Part shown: positions 28,317 through 36,316 of the stretch, in pieces | Layout of the letters: every line of letters begins with the position of its first letter | Numbering within the stretch: the stretch's first letter is position 1 | DNA from: Chitinophaga pinensis | Lineage (GTDB): Bacteria > Bacteroidota > Bacteroidia > Chitinophagales > UBA10324 | Length of the DNA: 64,000 nt | Direction of reading: 5' to 3' | Assembly (NCBI GenBank): GCA_945892775.1 | Contig: CAMDDP010000001.1 | Location: 62,001-126,000, forward strand | Notes under the pieces: model-generated | Told to the model about the DNA's origin: nothing | Seen by the model: the letters and a program-made list of their open reading frames with translations, nothing else | Database searches by the model: none | Translations under genes and position numbers: made by a program

Positions 28317-29138
28317 TTACAGCTCTCGTAGTAATTCGCGAATAATTAATGACATTCTTGGTTCCGCTTCTATTGCCGCGATCACCACTTCTTGGTGAGA
28401 AATTTTTTGTGGTGTAATAGGATTTCCTTCATCAGTGATTACACTGATTCCAAAAATTTTCATTCCCGCATGATTCCCAACGATTACCTCTGGAACTGTA
28501 CTCATTCCTACTGCATCGCCACCTATAAACCTCATGTATTTATATTCCGCAGGAGTTTCAAAAGTTGGGCCGGGTACGCCTACATAAACTCCTTCGTGAC
28601 AAACGATGTTATTTTTTTGCGCTATTTTTTTCGCCTTTTCAATTAACAATTTATCATAAACAGCATGTTGGTCAGGAAATCGTGGTCCGAGTGACTCATG
28701 ATTTTTTCCCAGTAATGGATTGTCTGGTTGTAAATTAATGTGGTCATTAATTATCATTAACTCACCAACTTTTATTAATGGATTTAAACCACCTGAAGCA
28801 TTGGTTACCATTAATGTTTGGGCCCCACATGCTTTCATTACTCTTGTTGGAAATGCAACTTCTTGCATTGTATATCCTTCATAAAAATGAAATCGACCTT
28901 GTAATACGGCTACATTTTTGCCACTCAACTCTCCTAAAATTAATTTTCCAGGATGACCGATTACAGTTGAAACTGGAAAGTGTGGAATTTCTTTGTAGTC
29001 AATGGTAATATGAACTTTCACTTGGCTCACTAATTCTGATAATCCACTCCCAAGTATGATGCAAACTTCTGGATGAAAATTGCTTGAGGTCACAATAAAT
29101 TTTGATGCTTCTTCGATTTTATCTAATAAGTTTTCCAT
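28317..29138 (-). CDS. Purine nucleoside phosphorylase
   Basis: Phosphorolytic cleavage of purine nucleosides to base and ribose 1-phosphate. 273 residues from the ATG at 29138 (MENLLDKIEEASKFI); earlier in-frame codons lie inside lpxK and are unlikely starts. Trimeric-type (high molecular mass class II family) signatures are ILGSGLSELV, HPGKLILGELSG, LQGRFHFYEGYTMQEV, VTNASGGLNP and FETPAEYKYMRFIGGDAVGM. It starts one base after lpxK ends and precedes the porin gene by 9 bp, forming lpxK-pnp-porin. Confidence 0.92.
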   Translation of the reverse strand: MENLLDKIEEASKFIVTSSNFHPEVCIILGSGLSELVSQVKVHITIDYKEIPHFPVSTVIGHPGKLILGELSGKNVAVLQGRFHFYEGYTMQEVAFPTRVMKACGAQTLMVTNASGGLNPLIKVGELMIINDHINLQPDNPLLGKNHESLGPRFPDQHAVYDKLLIEKAKKIAQKNNIVCHEGVYVGVPGPTFETPAEYKYMRFIGGDAVGMSTVPEVIVGNHAGMKIFGISVITDEGNPITPQKISHQEVVIAAIEAEPRMSLIIRELLREL

Positions 29139-29139
29139 G

Positions 29140-30246
29140 CTAATTATTATGAGGAGATTTTGCTTCAATAAAATCAAAAATAATTTTGTCGAAACGATTT
29201 TTTTCTTCGGGTTGAAATTTTATTTTAATGGGCAAGGTAAATAATCTATCCTGCAACAATGAAGATTTTTCTTTAAATTTTAGTAATCGCATGGCATCTT
29301 TTTCGGTCGTAATGATAATTGCATTTTCATCATTGAGCTTTTCAAAGGTTGAAACAATGTTTTTTAAATCATTATCCGTAAATTCATGATGATCATTAAA
29401 TAAAAGCGAGTGTAGCTTTATTCCTTGTTCTTTTAAATAATCTGAAATGTATTTGGGCTTAGCAATACCACACACTAACAAAATATTTTTGAAATCACTC
29501 ACTTGTTTTTGTTTTTTTTCGGGACTAAAAAAATGAATTAGGTTTCCATATTCTAACCCAGAAAAAAAGACTTTTGATCCATCAATTTTTGAAATAGTAT
29601 TCAAATAATTTTTTCGTATTGATTCTTCCGGATAAGAAATACATTTTGTAAAAATAATTACATCAGCACGGCGGTAACCGTTCCGAGTTTCCCTCAGATT
29701 CCCTCCAGGCAAAATGGAATCGTTAAAAAAAGGAGCATTGAAATCACTTAATAAAATGTTCAAGCCAGGTTTAACCCAACGATGTTGAAATGCATCGTCT
29801 AATAAAATTACATCCAATGGATTTTCAGCCAGCATCAGAGGAATTCCTATTGCACGATCTTCACAAACACAATGGAAAACCTCCTTATATTTATTTTTCA
29901 TCTGCATTGGCTCATCGCCGCATTCTTCAGCTGTTGAATTCAGTTCCACTTGTTTAAAGCCCTTCGTTTTTCGTTTGTACCCTCTACTTAAAACTCCAGT
30001 TTTAAAAGTATTTTTTACTAATACAAGAATGTATTCAGTCAGTGGGGTTTTTCCCTGCCCGCCAATTGCCAAATTTCCAACGCCAATGATTGGAATATCA
30101 AATTCAATGCTTCTATTTATTTTCTGGTCGAAAAAAAAATTTCTAATACCAACTGCAAAAGCAAATAAAACGGAAAAAGGAAGCAGTAAAATTTTGCGCA
30201 TAAAAAGTGAATGGCGAAAGTAATTAAAAGCCGGTGTTGATTTCAT
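29140..30246 (-). CDS. lpxK: Tetraacyldisaccharide 4'-kinase (LpxK)
   Basis: Adds the 4'-phosphate to lipid A precursors at the inner-membrane face. 368 residues. A membrane-near N-terminal helix (MRKILLLPFSVLFAFAVGIR) precedes the unusual P-loop GNLAIGGQGKTPL, and VILLDDAFQHR, SDFNAPFFND and ETRNGYRRAD follow. The ATG at 30201 is an alternative start that removes 15 residues of polar lead. Together with kdsA at 11.6 kb it shows that this organism makes a Kdo-lipid A. Confidence 0.93.
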   Translation of the reverse strand: MKSTPAFNYFRHSLFMRKILLLPFSVLFAFAVGIRNFFFDQKINRSIEFDIPIIGVGNLAIGGQGKTPLTEYILVLVKNTFKTGVLSRGYKRKTKGFKQVELNSTAEECGDEPMQMKNKYKEVFHCVCEDRAIGIPLMLAENPLDVILLDDAFQHRWVKPGLNILLSDFNAPFFNDSILPGGNLRETRNGYRRADVIIFTKCISYPEESIRKNYLNTISKIDGSKVFFSGLEYGNLIHFFSPEKKQKQVSDFKNILLVCGIAKPKYISDYLKEQGIKLHSLLFNDHHEFTDNDLKNIVSTFEKLNDENAIIITTEKDAMRLLKFKEKSSLLQDRLFTLPIKIKFQPEEKNRFDKIIFDFIEAKSPHNN

Positions 30247-30284
30247 AACTAAACAGCTACTAATTTCACCGAAAATATTTCTCT

Positions 30285-31382
30285 ATGAAAGTTAAGGAGA
30301 TAATAAAAGTTTTGGAACAATTTGCTCCGTTGCAATTGCAGGAAAATTATGATAATGCCGGATTAATTACCGGGCATTTTGATATGGAAATTACCGCCGC
30401 ACTACTAACTCTTGATAGTACGGAAGATGTAATTGATGAAGCTATTGCGAATAAGTGTAATTTGATTATTGCTCATCATCCAATTGTATTTAATGGGTTG
30501 AAAAAAATTAATGGAAAAAATTATGTTGAGCGATCTATTATTAAAGCAATTAAAAATGACATTGCCATATATGCCGCACACACAAATTTTGATAATGTTA
30601 GGGATGGAGTTAATAAAATGATTGCTGAAAAATTGGGGTTGATAAACACTAAAGTTCTTTTGCCCCAAAAAAACACATTAAAAAAACTTTTCACATTCGT
30701 TCCGGTTGCACATGCCGAGACTGTTCGTAATGCTATGTTTTCAGAAGGTGCTGGACACATAGGAAATTATACTGAATGTAGTTTTAATGTTGAAGGGGTA
30801 GGAACTTTTAATGCACAAGAAGGAGCAAAGCCATTTGTTGGAAGATTTGGAAATCAGCATAATGAAGCAGAAATAAAAGTGGAAGTTGTTTTTCCATTTT
30901 GGAATGAAAAACAAATCCTTAAAGCACTCTTTGAATCCCATCCGTACGAAGAAGTTCCTTACGATATTGTTTCAATAGACAATTTTTTTCAAGACATAGG
31001 CTCTGGGTTAATTGGAGAATTACCTGTTGCTTTAGATGAAATAAATTTTCTACAGCACATTCAAGAAAGTATGAAAACGCCACTCATTCGACACACTCAT
31101 TTATTGAATAAAAAAATAACTAAAGTAGCAGTTTGCGGAGGGGCTGGGAGTTTTCTGCTTAGTGATGCCATGAACGCAGGCGCCCAAGTTTTTATTACTT
31201 CTGACTATAAATACCATCAGTTTTTTGAAGCTGAAGGTGAGATTTTAATATGCGATATCGGGCACTACGAATCCGAACAATTTACCCCATTAATTTTTGC
31301 ACAATTATTAAATAAAAAATTACCTACATTTGCCACTCATTTTTCAAAAACAAACTCAAATCCAATTAAATATTTTTATTAA
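30285..31382 (+). CDS. Nif3-like dinuclear metal center protein
   Basis: 365 residues, a member of the Nif3/YqfO family (also called GTP cyclohydrolase I type 2). The metal-binding landmarks are LIIAHHPIVFNGL, AAHTNFDNVRDGVN and the late GHYESEQF. Between them lies the PII-like inserted domain (about residues 130-235), present in the longer YqfO form. The family binds two metal ions and its biological function is unsettled. It shares one base with the downstream coiled-coil gene, so the two are expressed together. Confidence 0.9.
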   Translation: MKVKEIIKVLEQFAPLQLQENYDNAGLITGHFDMEITAALLTLDSTEDVIDEAIANKCNLIIAHHPIVFNGLKKINGKNYVERSIIKAIKNDIAIYAAHTNFDNVRDGVNKMIAEKLGLINTKVLLPQKNTLKKLFTFVPVAHAETVRNAMFSEGAGHIGNYTECSFNVEGVGTFNAQEGAKPFVGRFGNQHNEAEIKVEVVFPFWNEKQILKALFESHPYEEVPYDIVSIDNFFQDIGSGLIGELPVALDEINFLQHIQESMKTPLIRHTHLLNKKITKVAVCGGAGSFLLSDAMNAGAQVFITSDYKYHQFFEAEGEILICDIGHYESEQFTPLIFAQLLNKKLPTFATHFSKTNSNPIKYFY

Positions 31383-32140
31383 TGTCGAAAGCAAAAGAAA
31401 TGATTAAAGGTTCTGACATTTCGGTAGAGGAAAGACTCCGATACCTGTATAAATTGCAGAAAATTGATTCCAAAATTGATGAAATCCACATTTTAAAGGG
31501 CGAACTTCCAATAGAAGTACTTGACCTTGAAGATGAAGTAACTGGCTTAAAAACCCGTGTTGCCAAATACGATGATGAAATCAATGACCTTGAAACAATA
31601 ATTGCCAACAAAAAGGTTGGTCAAAAGGAATCTGAGGGTCTGATAAAAAAATATCAGAAACAGCAAAACAATGTAAAAAATAACCGTGAATTTGAGGCGC
31701 TTAGCAAGGAAATGGAAATGCAAAAGCTTGAAATTCAGTTGGACGACAAGAGAATCAGAGAGGCCAATGCTCAAATTGATTACAAAAAGACTTCTGTTGC
31801 TGAATGTGAAAAAACAATCAAGACGAGAGAAAAAGAATTGAAGCAAAAAAAAGCTGATCTTGATAATATTATTGAAGAAACTGAAGCCGAAGAAAAGGCG
31901 CTTTTGAAAAAATCAAAAGATGCATCTTCAAAAATTGAAGGGCGACTTTATAATGCTTATCACAAAATTCGCACGAACTATAAAAATGGATTGGGATTGG
32001 TGACTGTTCAGCGTGGGTCTTGTGGCGGTTGTTTCAATGCAATACCACCACAGCAACAAATGGAAATTCGTCAACACAAAAAAATTATTCTTTGTGAACA
32101 TTGCGGACGAATATTGGTCGATGAGGTTCTTGGAAACTAG
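31382..32140 (+). CDS. Coiled-coil zinc-ribbon protein (COG1579 type)
   Basis: 252 residues. Residues about 15-190 form a long coiled coil (heptad-rich EVTGLKTRVAKYDDEINDLE). The C-terminus is a zinc ribbon, with CGGCFNAIPPQQQ and LCEHCGRILV providing two CxxC pairs. Relatives include CT398 of Chlamydia and the COG1579 group, suggested to bind nucleic acid or sigma factors; a role in this organism is not known. It is coupled to the Nif3-family gene by overlap of stop and start, and a terminator follows. Confidence 0.85.
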   Translation: MSKAKEMIKGSDISVEERLRYLYKLQKIDSKIDEIHILKGELPIEVLDLEDEVTGLKTRVAKYDDEINDLETIIANKKVGQKESEGLIKKYQKQQNNVKNNREFEALSKEMEMQKLEIQLDDKRIREANAQIDYKKTSVAECEKTIKTREKELKQKKADLDNIIEETEAEEKALLKKSKDASSKIEGRLYNAYHKIRTNYKNGLGLVTVQRGSCGGCFNAIPPQQQMEIRQHKKIILCEHCGRILVDEVLGN

Positions 32141-32171
32141 TTGATATTTTAAGTCTTTTTAATAGTAAATG

Positions 32172-32200
32172 AATCAGCCCTCTCGAAGGGCTGATTTTTT
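32172..32200 (+). terminator. Rho-independent terminator after the zinc-ribbon gene
   Basis: A 10-bp stem (32172-32181 with 32187-32196) closes a 5-nt loop and is followed by T residues to 32200. It ends the Nif3/zinc-ribbon transcript. It also lies only 9 bp before the next start codon, which is unusual and discussed under findings. Confidence 0.85.
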
Positions 32201-32209
32201 ATAAGGCAG

Positions 32210-33724
32210 ATGAAACATATTTTAAAACTGATTCGGGTAAAACATTTTTTCATCATATTACTGATGTTAATATTTCCATTTTCAGTTTTTGCACAGGGTA
32301 AGTACTCATTTAATAAAACTTGTCAACTGGCCTATAATAGTATGATGAGGTTGAAGTTTGAAGAAGGAAAAAAATATTTAGCGGAAGAAAAGTTAAATAA
32401 TCCGGGCAATCTGATGCCATATTTTATTGAAAATTATGCCGATTTTTTTTCGCTTGCTATAAATGAAAATCCAAGTGAATTAGTGAAGTCGAATGAAAAT
32501 AAAGAGAGGCGACTTGCAAAATTATCGTCTGGCGAAAAAGATTCTCCATGGTATTTATATACCCAAGCCGAAGTGAATCTGCAGTGGGCTTTTGTTCACT
32601 TAAAATTTGAAGATTATTACACTTCTTTTTTTGAAATAAAAAAGGCGTATGCACAATTACAAGAGAATGATAAAAAATTTCCGTCTTTCATTGCAAATAA
32701 GAAAAGTCTTGGCCTAATTCATTCTTTAATCGGAACCGTTCCTGACAGTTATAAATGGGCGGCATCATTTTTAGGATTCTCAGGCACCATTTCACAGGGA
32801 ATGGGGGAGTTGAGTGAGGTAATGGAATACGAAAAGAAGAATCCATTTCTCTTTTCTGCCGAAACAAATTATATCGTTGCTTACTTACAAATGATGATAT
32901 TAAATAGCCCACAAACTTCGTGGAAAATTGTAACCGCTCCCAACTATCCAGACTATAAAACTGATTTACTTGCCAATTTTGTTCGTGGCCACATGGCAAT
33001 AAAAAATGGGTACAACGATATAGCCATTGAAAATTTTAATTCGGCGCCCAAATCTGAAGAATACATGAAATTCTATTATATAGATTATGTAGCGGGAATG
33101 TGTAAGATGAATCGGTTAGATGCTGACGCAAATATTCCATTAGAAAAATTTATTGCAGAATTTAAAGGGCAAAATTATCTGAAGGATGCCTATCAGAAAA
33201 TTGGATGGTATTATTTATTAAATCACAATGATGTTAAGTATAAATACTATTTAAACTTATGTAAAATTAAAGGGGGAGAATTAACCGACTCAGATAAACA
33301 AGCAAAAACTGAAGCTGATTTTGGAGTGGCTCCAAATCCAATTTTATTAAAAGTTCGGCTTCTACAAGATGGTGGTTATTATGATGTAGCACTGGGTTTA
33401 CTCGTTGGAAAATCAACAAACGATTTTTTATCAATAAAAGATAAAATTGAATTCACCTATCGCGCTGCACGAATTTATCATGAGAAAGGAGACACAGAAA
33501 AAGCGATTCATTTTTATCAATCAACTATAGCAAGGGGCAAAAACTATCCCTACTACTTTGCTGCAAATGCGGCTTTGCAGTTAGGACTAATTTATGAGGA
33601 GAAGGGGTTAAAGGATAAGGCATTAGAGTACTTTCACAAGTGTCTCGATATGGAAAATACAGATTATAAAAATTCGCTTGATCAAAAGGCAAAAGCTGGT
33701 TTAAGCAGATTGGAGAAAAAATAG
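32210..33724 (+). CDS. Exported tetratricopeptide-repeat protein
   Basis: 504 residues with an N-terminal signal (hydrophobic FFIILLMLIFPFSVFA before QGKYS). The rest is helical with TPR units best seen at the end (TYRAARIYHEKGDTEKAIHF; LGLIYEEKGLKDKALEYFHK). The middle (KKSLGLIHSLIGTVPDSYKWA) recalls DUF3808-like outer-membrane lipid-transport or TPR helices but the match is loose. It is probably periplasmic and its partner is unknown. The gene lies right behind a terminator hairpin, so its promoter position is unclear. Confidence 0.78.
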   Translation: MKHILKLIRVKHFFIILLMLIFPFSVFAQGKYSFNKTCQLAYNSMMRLKFEEGKKYLAEEKLNNPGNLMPYFIENYADFFSLAINENPSELVKSNENKERRLAKLSSGEKDSPWYLYTQAEVNLQWAFVHLKFEDYYTSFFEIKKAYAQLQENDKKFPSFIANKKSLGLIHSLIGTVPDSYKWAASFLGFSGTISQGMGELSEVMEYEKKNPFLFSAETNYIVAYLQMMILNSPQTSWKIVTAPNYPDYKTDLLANFVRGHMAIKNGYNDIAIENFNSAPKSEEYMKFYYIDYVAGMCKMNRLDADANIPLEKFIAEFKGQNYLKDAYQKIGWYYLLNHNDVKYKYYLNLCKIKGGELTDSDKQAKTEADFGVAPNPILLKVRLLQDGGYYDVALGLLVGKSTNDFLSIKDKIEFTYRAARIYHEKGDTEKAIHFYQSTIARGKNYPYYFAANAALQLGLIYEEKGLKDKALEYFHKCLDMENTDYKNSLDQKAKAGLSRLEKK

Positions 33725-33741
33725 GATTTTTGTAAATAAAA

Positions 33742-33768
33742 AAAGTCCACCTTATTCAGATGGACTTT
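33742..33768. terminator. Bidirectional terminator between the TPR gene and rpmE
   Basis: An 8-bp stem AAAGTCCA / TGGACTTT (33742-33749 with 33761-33768) is flanked by A and T runs. On the minus strand a long T tract follows, which is a good terminator for rpmE; on the plus strand it can also end the TPR-protein transcript. Confidence 0.75.
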
Positions 33769-33790
33769 CAAAAAATTGGTTTTGGTTTGA

Positions 33791-34042
33791 TTATGCTTTC
33801 TTAGCGTAACGCTTATTAAATTTATCAATTCTACCTGCAGTATCAATCAACTTCATTTTTCCTGTAAAGAATGGATGTGAAGTACTTGAAATTTCAAGCT
33901 TGATTAAAGGGTATTCTTTTCCGTCTTCCCACTTAACAATTTCTTTAGTTTGAACACAAGAACGACTCATAAACATGTCGTTGTTCGACATATCTTTAAA
34001 TACAACAAAGCGATAATTTTCTGGGTGAATACCTGATTTCAT
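33791..34042 (-). CDS. rpmE2: 50S ribosomal protein L31 type B
   Basis: 83 residues, the length of the type B form. [17 protein letters not shown] opens the protein, followed by [16 protein letters not shown] and [20 protein letters not shown]. The CxxC zinc pairs of the type A protein are absent; only a single cysteine remains. This form is standard in Bacteroidota and does not need zinc. It is transcribed alone from a well-matched promoter and ends in a strong terminator. Confidence 0.95.
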   Translation of the reverse strand: MKSGIHPENYRFVVFKDMSNNDMFMSRSCVQTKEIVKWEDGKEYPLIKLEISSTSHPFFTGKMKLIDTAGRIDKFNKRYAKKA

Positions 34043-34067
34043 TTTCTAAATGATTTTTTTGGGAAGG

Positions 34068-34098
34068 CAAAGATAACCACCAAATCAAAATTGCCAAA
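34068..34098 (-). promoter_or_regulatory. Promoter of rpmE2
   Basis: On the minus strand TTTG (34098-34095), 19 nt, then TATCTTTG (34075-34068) is a complete match to the Bacteroidota consensus TTTG / TAnnTTTG. Transcription would start near 34061, about 19 nt before the start codon. This is the best promoter in the window. Confidence 0.75.
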
Positions 34099-34174
34099 TT
34101 CTAATTAGTAATGATTAGTTAATAACTTGAAGATGGAGATTAAGTTGATTTAAAGCTAAATTTAACAAACTAAA

Positions 34175-34651
34175 ATGACCATGCAATGGAGAAAGTTTAA
34201 TGGCGATAAAATTAAAATGCCAATAGCAAAAGCTGTTGAACAGGCAATAATTAATGAGACTGAATTAGGCAATAAGCTAAAAGTATGCATTGGAACTGAT
34301 TCCCAAGTTCGTGGCGTTTTAACCGAGTTTGCAAGTGTGATTGTTTTTCTTCGTGAAAAGCGTGGTGGCTTTATGTTTATTCATAACGATCGTACAACAA
34401 TTAAGTATAGCATTAAAGAGCGAATGCTTGAAGAGGTATCGCGCTCTGTTCGGGTAGCTTATGATTTATGTGATCTTTTTGATAAGTATGATGTGGATAT
34501 GGAAGTGCATGCTGATATAAATACCAATCCAAATTTTGAATCAAACCTGGCATTGCGCGAAGCAATGGGATATATTTTAGGAATGGGGTTTGCATTTAAG
34601 GCAAAACCTGAAGCTTTTGCTAGTAGTTCCTGCGCAAATAAAGTGGTGTAA
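34175..34651 (+). CDS. RNase H-like YkuK family protein
   Basis: 158 residues of the DUF458/YkuK family, a predicted RNase H fold. The first strand holds the conserved acidic residue (KVCIGTDSQVRG), and a second acidic site follows in MEVHADINTNPNFESN; together they would bind metal. Nuclease activity is inferred from fold only. It starts with MTMQWRKFNG and its stop codon directly abuts the stop of the convergent ald gene, with no intergenic base. Confidence 0.8.
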   Translation: MTMQWRKFNGDKIKMPIAKAVEQAIINETELGNKLKVCIGTDSQVRGVLTEFASVIVFLREKRGGFMFIHNDRTTIKYSIKERMLEEVSRSVRVAYDLCDLFDKYDVDMEVHADINTNPNFESNLALREAMGYILGMGFAFKAKPEAFASSSCANKVV

Positions 34652-35881
34652 TTAAAAACTTGCCGTAAACAATAAATTCAAATCGGTATATTTTATTTTA
34701 AAGTGCTGGCTTAAATGGTAATTGGTAAGTGAGCCTTTATAAATATAAACGCCGTGTCGAGTGTTCGCATTCATATAAAGTAGTTTTTCAAACCCACCAA
34801 AATTTGCAGCCTCGAGTAAAGCAGGAGTCAACACATTACTGATGGCAATGGATGCAGTGCGTGGCACACGACTCGCAATGTTAGGTACGCAGTAATGAAT
34901 GACATCGTGCTTTTTAAAAAATGGTTTATCATGACTAGTTATCTCTGAAGTTTCAAAACAACCACCTTGGTCAATACTGACATCCACTATTACAGAACCC
35001 GCTTTCATTCCTTCTACCATATTTTCTGTTACCATCATAGGAGTAGAACCCGCCTTGCTGTGAATAGCGCCAATGGCAACATCTGCATGTTTCAATGCAT
35101 TTGCTAAGGTGTGCTCGTGGAAAATAGAAGTATATACACGGTGCCCAATATTGTTTTGTAATTGTTTGAGTTTATAAATGCTATTGTCAAAAACTTTTAC
35201 TTCAGCGCCAAGTCCCAAGGCAGTGCGTGCCGCATATTCACCCACAGTTCCTGCTCCTAATATGACTACTGATGCTGGCGGAACTCCGGTAATACCACCA
35301 AGTAAAACTCCTTTTCCATCTTTTCGGTTGCCTAGATATTCAGCGGCAATAAGCACAGAAGTATTTCCTGCAATCTCACTCATAGAGCGTACAATCGGAA
35401 ACATATTCGAGGCATCCTTAATGTATTCAAATGCGATAGCAGTAATTTTTTTATTCATCAATTGATGAACAATATTTTCCTTAAGTGTAGGTAAATGAAT
35501 TGGAGAGATGATCGTTTGATTCATTCCCATCATCTCTATTTCCTCAGCTGATGGAGGCCCTGATTTTAAAATGATGTTTGCATTTTTATAAACTTCTTCA
35601 GTTGTAATGGCAATCTGAGCACCCGCCTCTGAATAATCGTTGTCATATATGTGTGCATTGTCACCTGCCTTTGATTGAATAATAACTTGGTGACCATTGT
35701 TTACTAATACCGCCACCGATTCTGGTGTAAGTGGCACCCTGTTTTCCTGAAACAAGGTTTCCTTCGGCACACCAATATTCAAATTTCCTCCTCTGCGGCG
35801 CACTTCCACCATTTGCTCTTGTGTCTGCATACTCATTTGAGCTACCGCCTTTGCGCCCTTTATTTTTTTCTCGTCTGCCAT
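34652..35881 (-). CDS. ald: Alanine dehydrogenase
   Basis: NAD-dependent interconversion of alanine and pyruvate plus ammonium. 409 residues, about 35 more than the common form because of an N-terminal polar extension (residues 1-32, rich in K, Q and E) before IGVPKETLFQENRVPLTPE. The substrate and coenzyme sites are intact: IILKSGPPS, ISPIHLPT and VVILGAGTVGEYAARTALGLG. The extension is also common in Bacteroidota relatives to my knowledge. tsaE lies 3 bp upstream on the same strand, so the gene is in a short operon with tsaE and possibly the PorE-like gene. Confidence 0.92.
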   Translation of the reverse strand: MADEKKIKGAKAVAQMSMQTQEQMVEVRRRGGNLNIGVPKETLFQENRVPLTPESVAVLVNNGHQVIIQSKAGDNAHIYDNDYSEAGAQIAITTEEVYKNANIILKSGPPSAEEIEMMGMNQTIISPIHLPTLKENIVHQLMNKKITAIAFEYIKDASNMFPIVRSMSEIAGNTSVLIAAEYLGNRKDGKGVLLGGITGVPPASVVILGAGTVGEYAARTALGLGAEVKVFDNSIYKLKQLQNNIGHRVYTSIFHEHTLANALKHADVAIGAIHSKAGSTPMMVTENMVEGMKAGSVIVDVSIDQGGCFETSEITSHDKPFFKKHDVIHYCVPNIASRVPRTASIAISNVLTPALLEAANFGGFEKLLYMNANTRHGVYIYKGSLTNYHLSQHFKIKYTDLNLLFTASF

Positions 35882-35884
35882 TGC

Positions 35885-36310
35885 TTAATTAGTTTTTATT
35901 GTTCTTGAATTTTCTTCCTCACCTAGTTCCAATCTCAAATTAATAGTTGATGAAGGTAAAAAAGGTTCTGCTAATTCAGGCCATTCTATAAAACAAATTG
36001 TATTACCACTTAAATATTCTTCAAAACCAATGTCTAATAATTCTTCCGAACTTTTCAAACGATACAAATCAAAATGATGAATTTTCTGATCGCCAGAATA
36101 TTCATTCACCAATGAAAAAGTCGGACTCACCGCGTCTTCTGTTACACCTAATAGTTTACAAAAACTTTTCACCATTGTGGTTTTGCCAACTCCCATTTCG
36201 CCATACAGCGCATATATTCTTCGCTCCGGAAAATGTTTTAATATTTCAGCAACAACAACATTCCAATCATCTAAACTTTTAACTTTCCAAACTTTCGAAC
36301 TTTCAAACAT
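35885..36310 (-). CDS. tsaE: tRNA threonylcarbamoyladenosine biosynthesis ATPase TsaE
   Basis: ATPase that supports the TsaB/TsaD complex in forming t6A37 on ANN-decoding tRNAs. 141 residues, with the P-loop ALYGEMGVGKTTMVK and SPTFSLVNEYSG, HFDLYRLKSSEELLDIGFEEYL and FIEWPE, all family hallmarks. The partner genes tsaB and tsaD are not in the window. It is 3 bp from ald and 6 bp from the PorE-like gene. Confidence 0.95.
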   Translation of the reverse strand: MFESSKVWKVKSLDDWNVVVAEILKHFPERRIYALYGEMGVGKTTMVKSFCKLLGVTEDAVSPTFSLVNEYSGDQKIHHFDLYRLKSSEELLDIGFEEYLSGNTICFIEWPELAEPFLPSSTINLRLELGEEENSRTIKTN

Positions 36311-36316
36311 TTTAAT

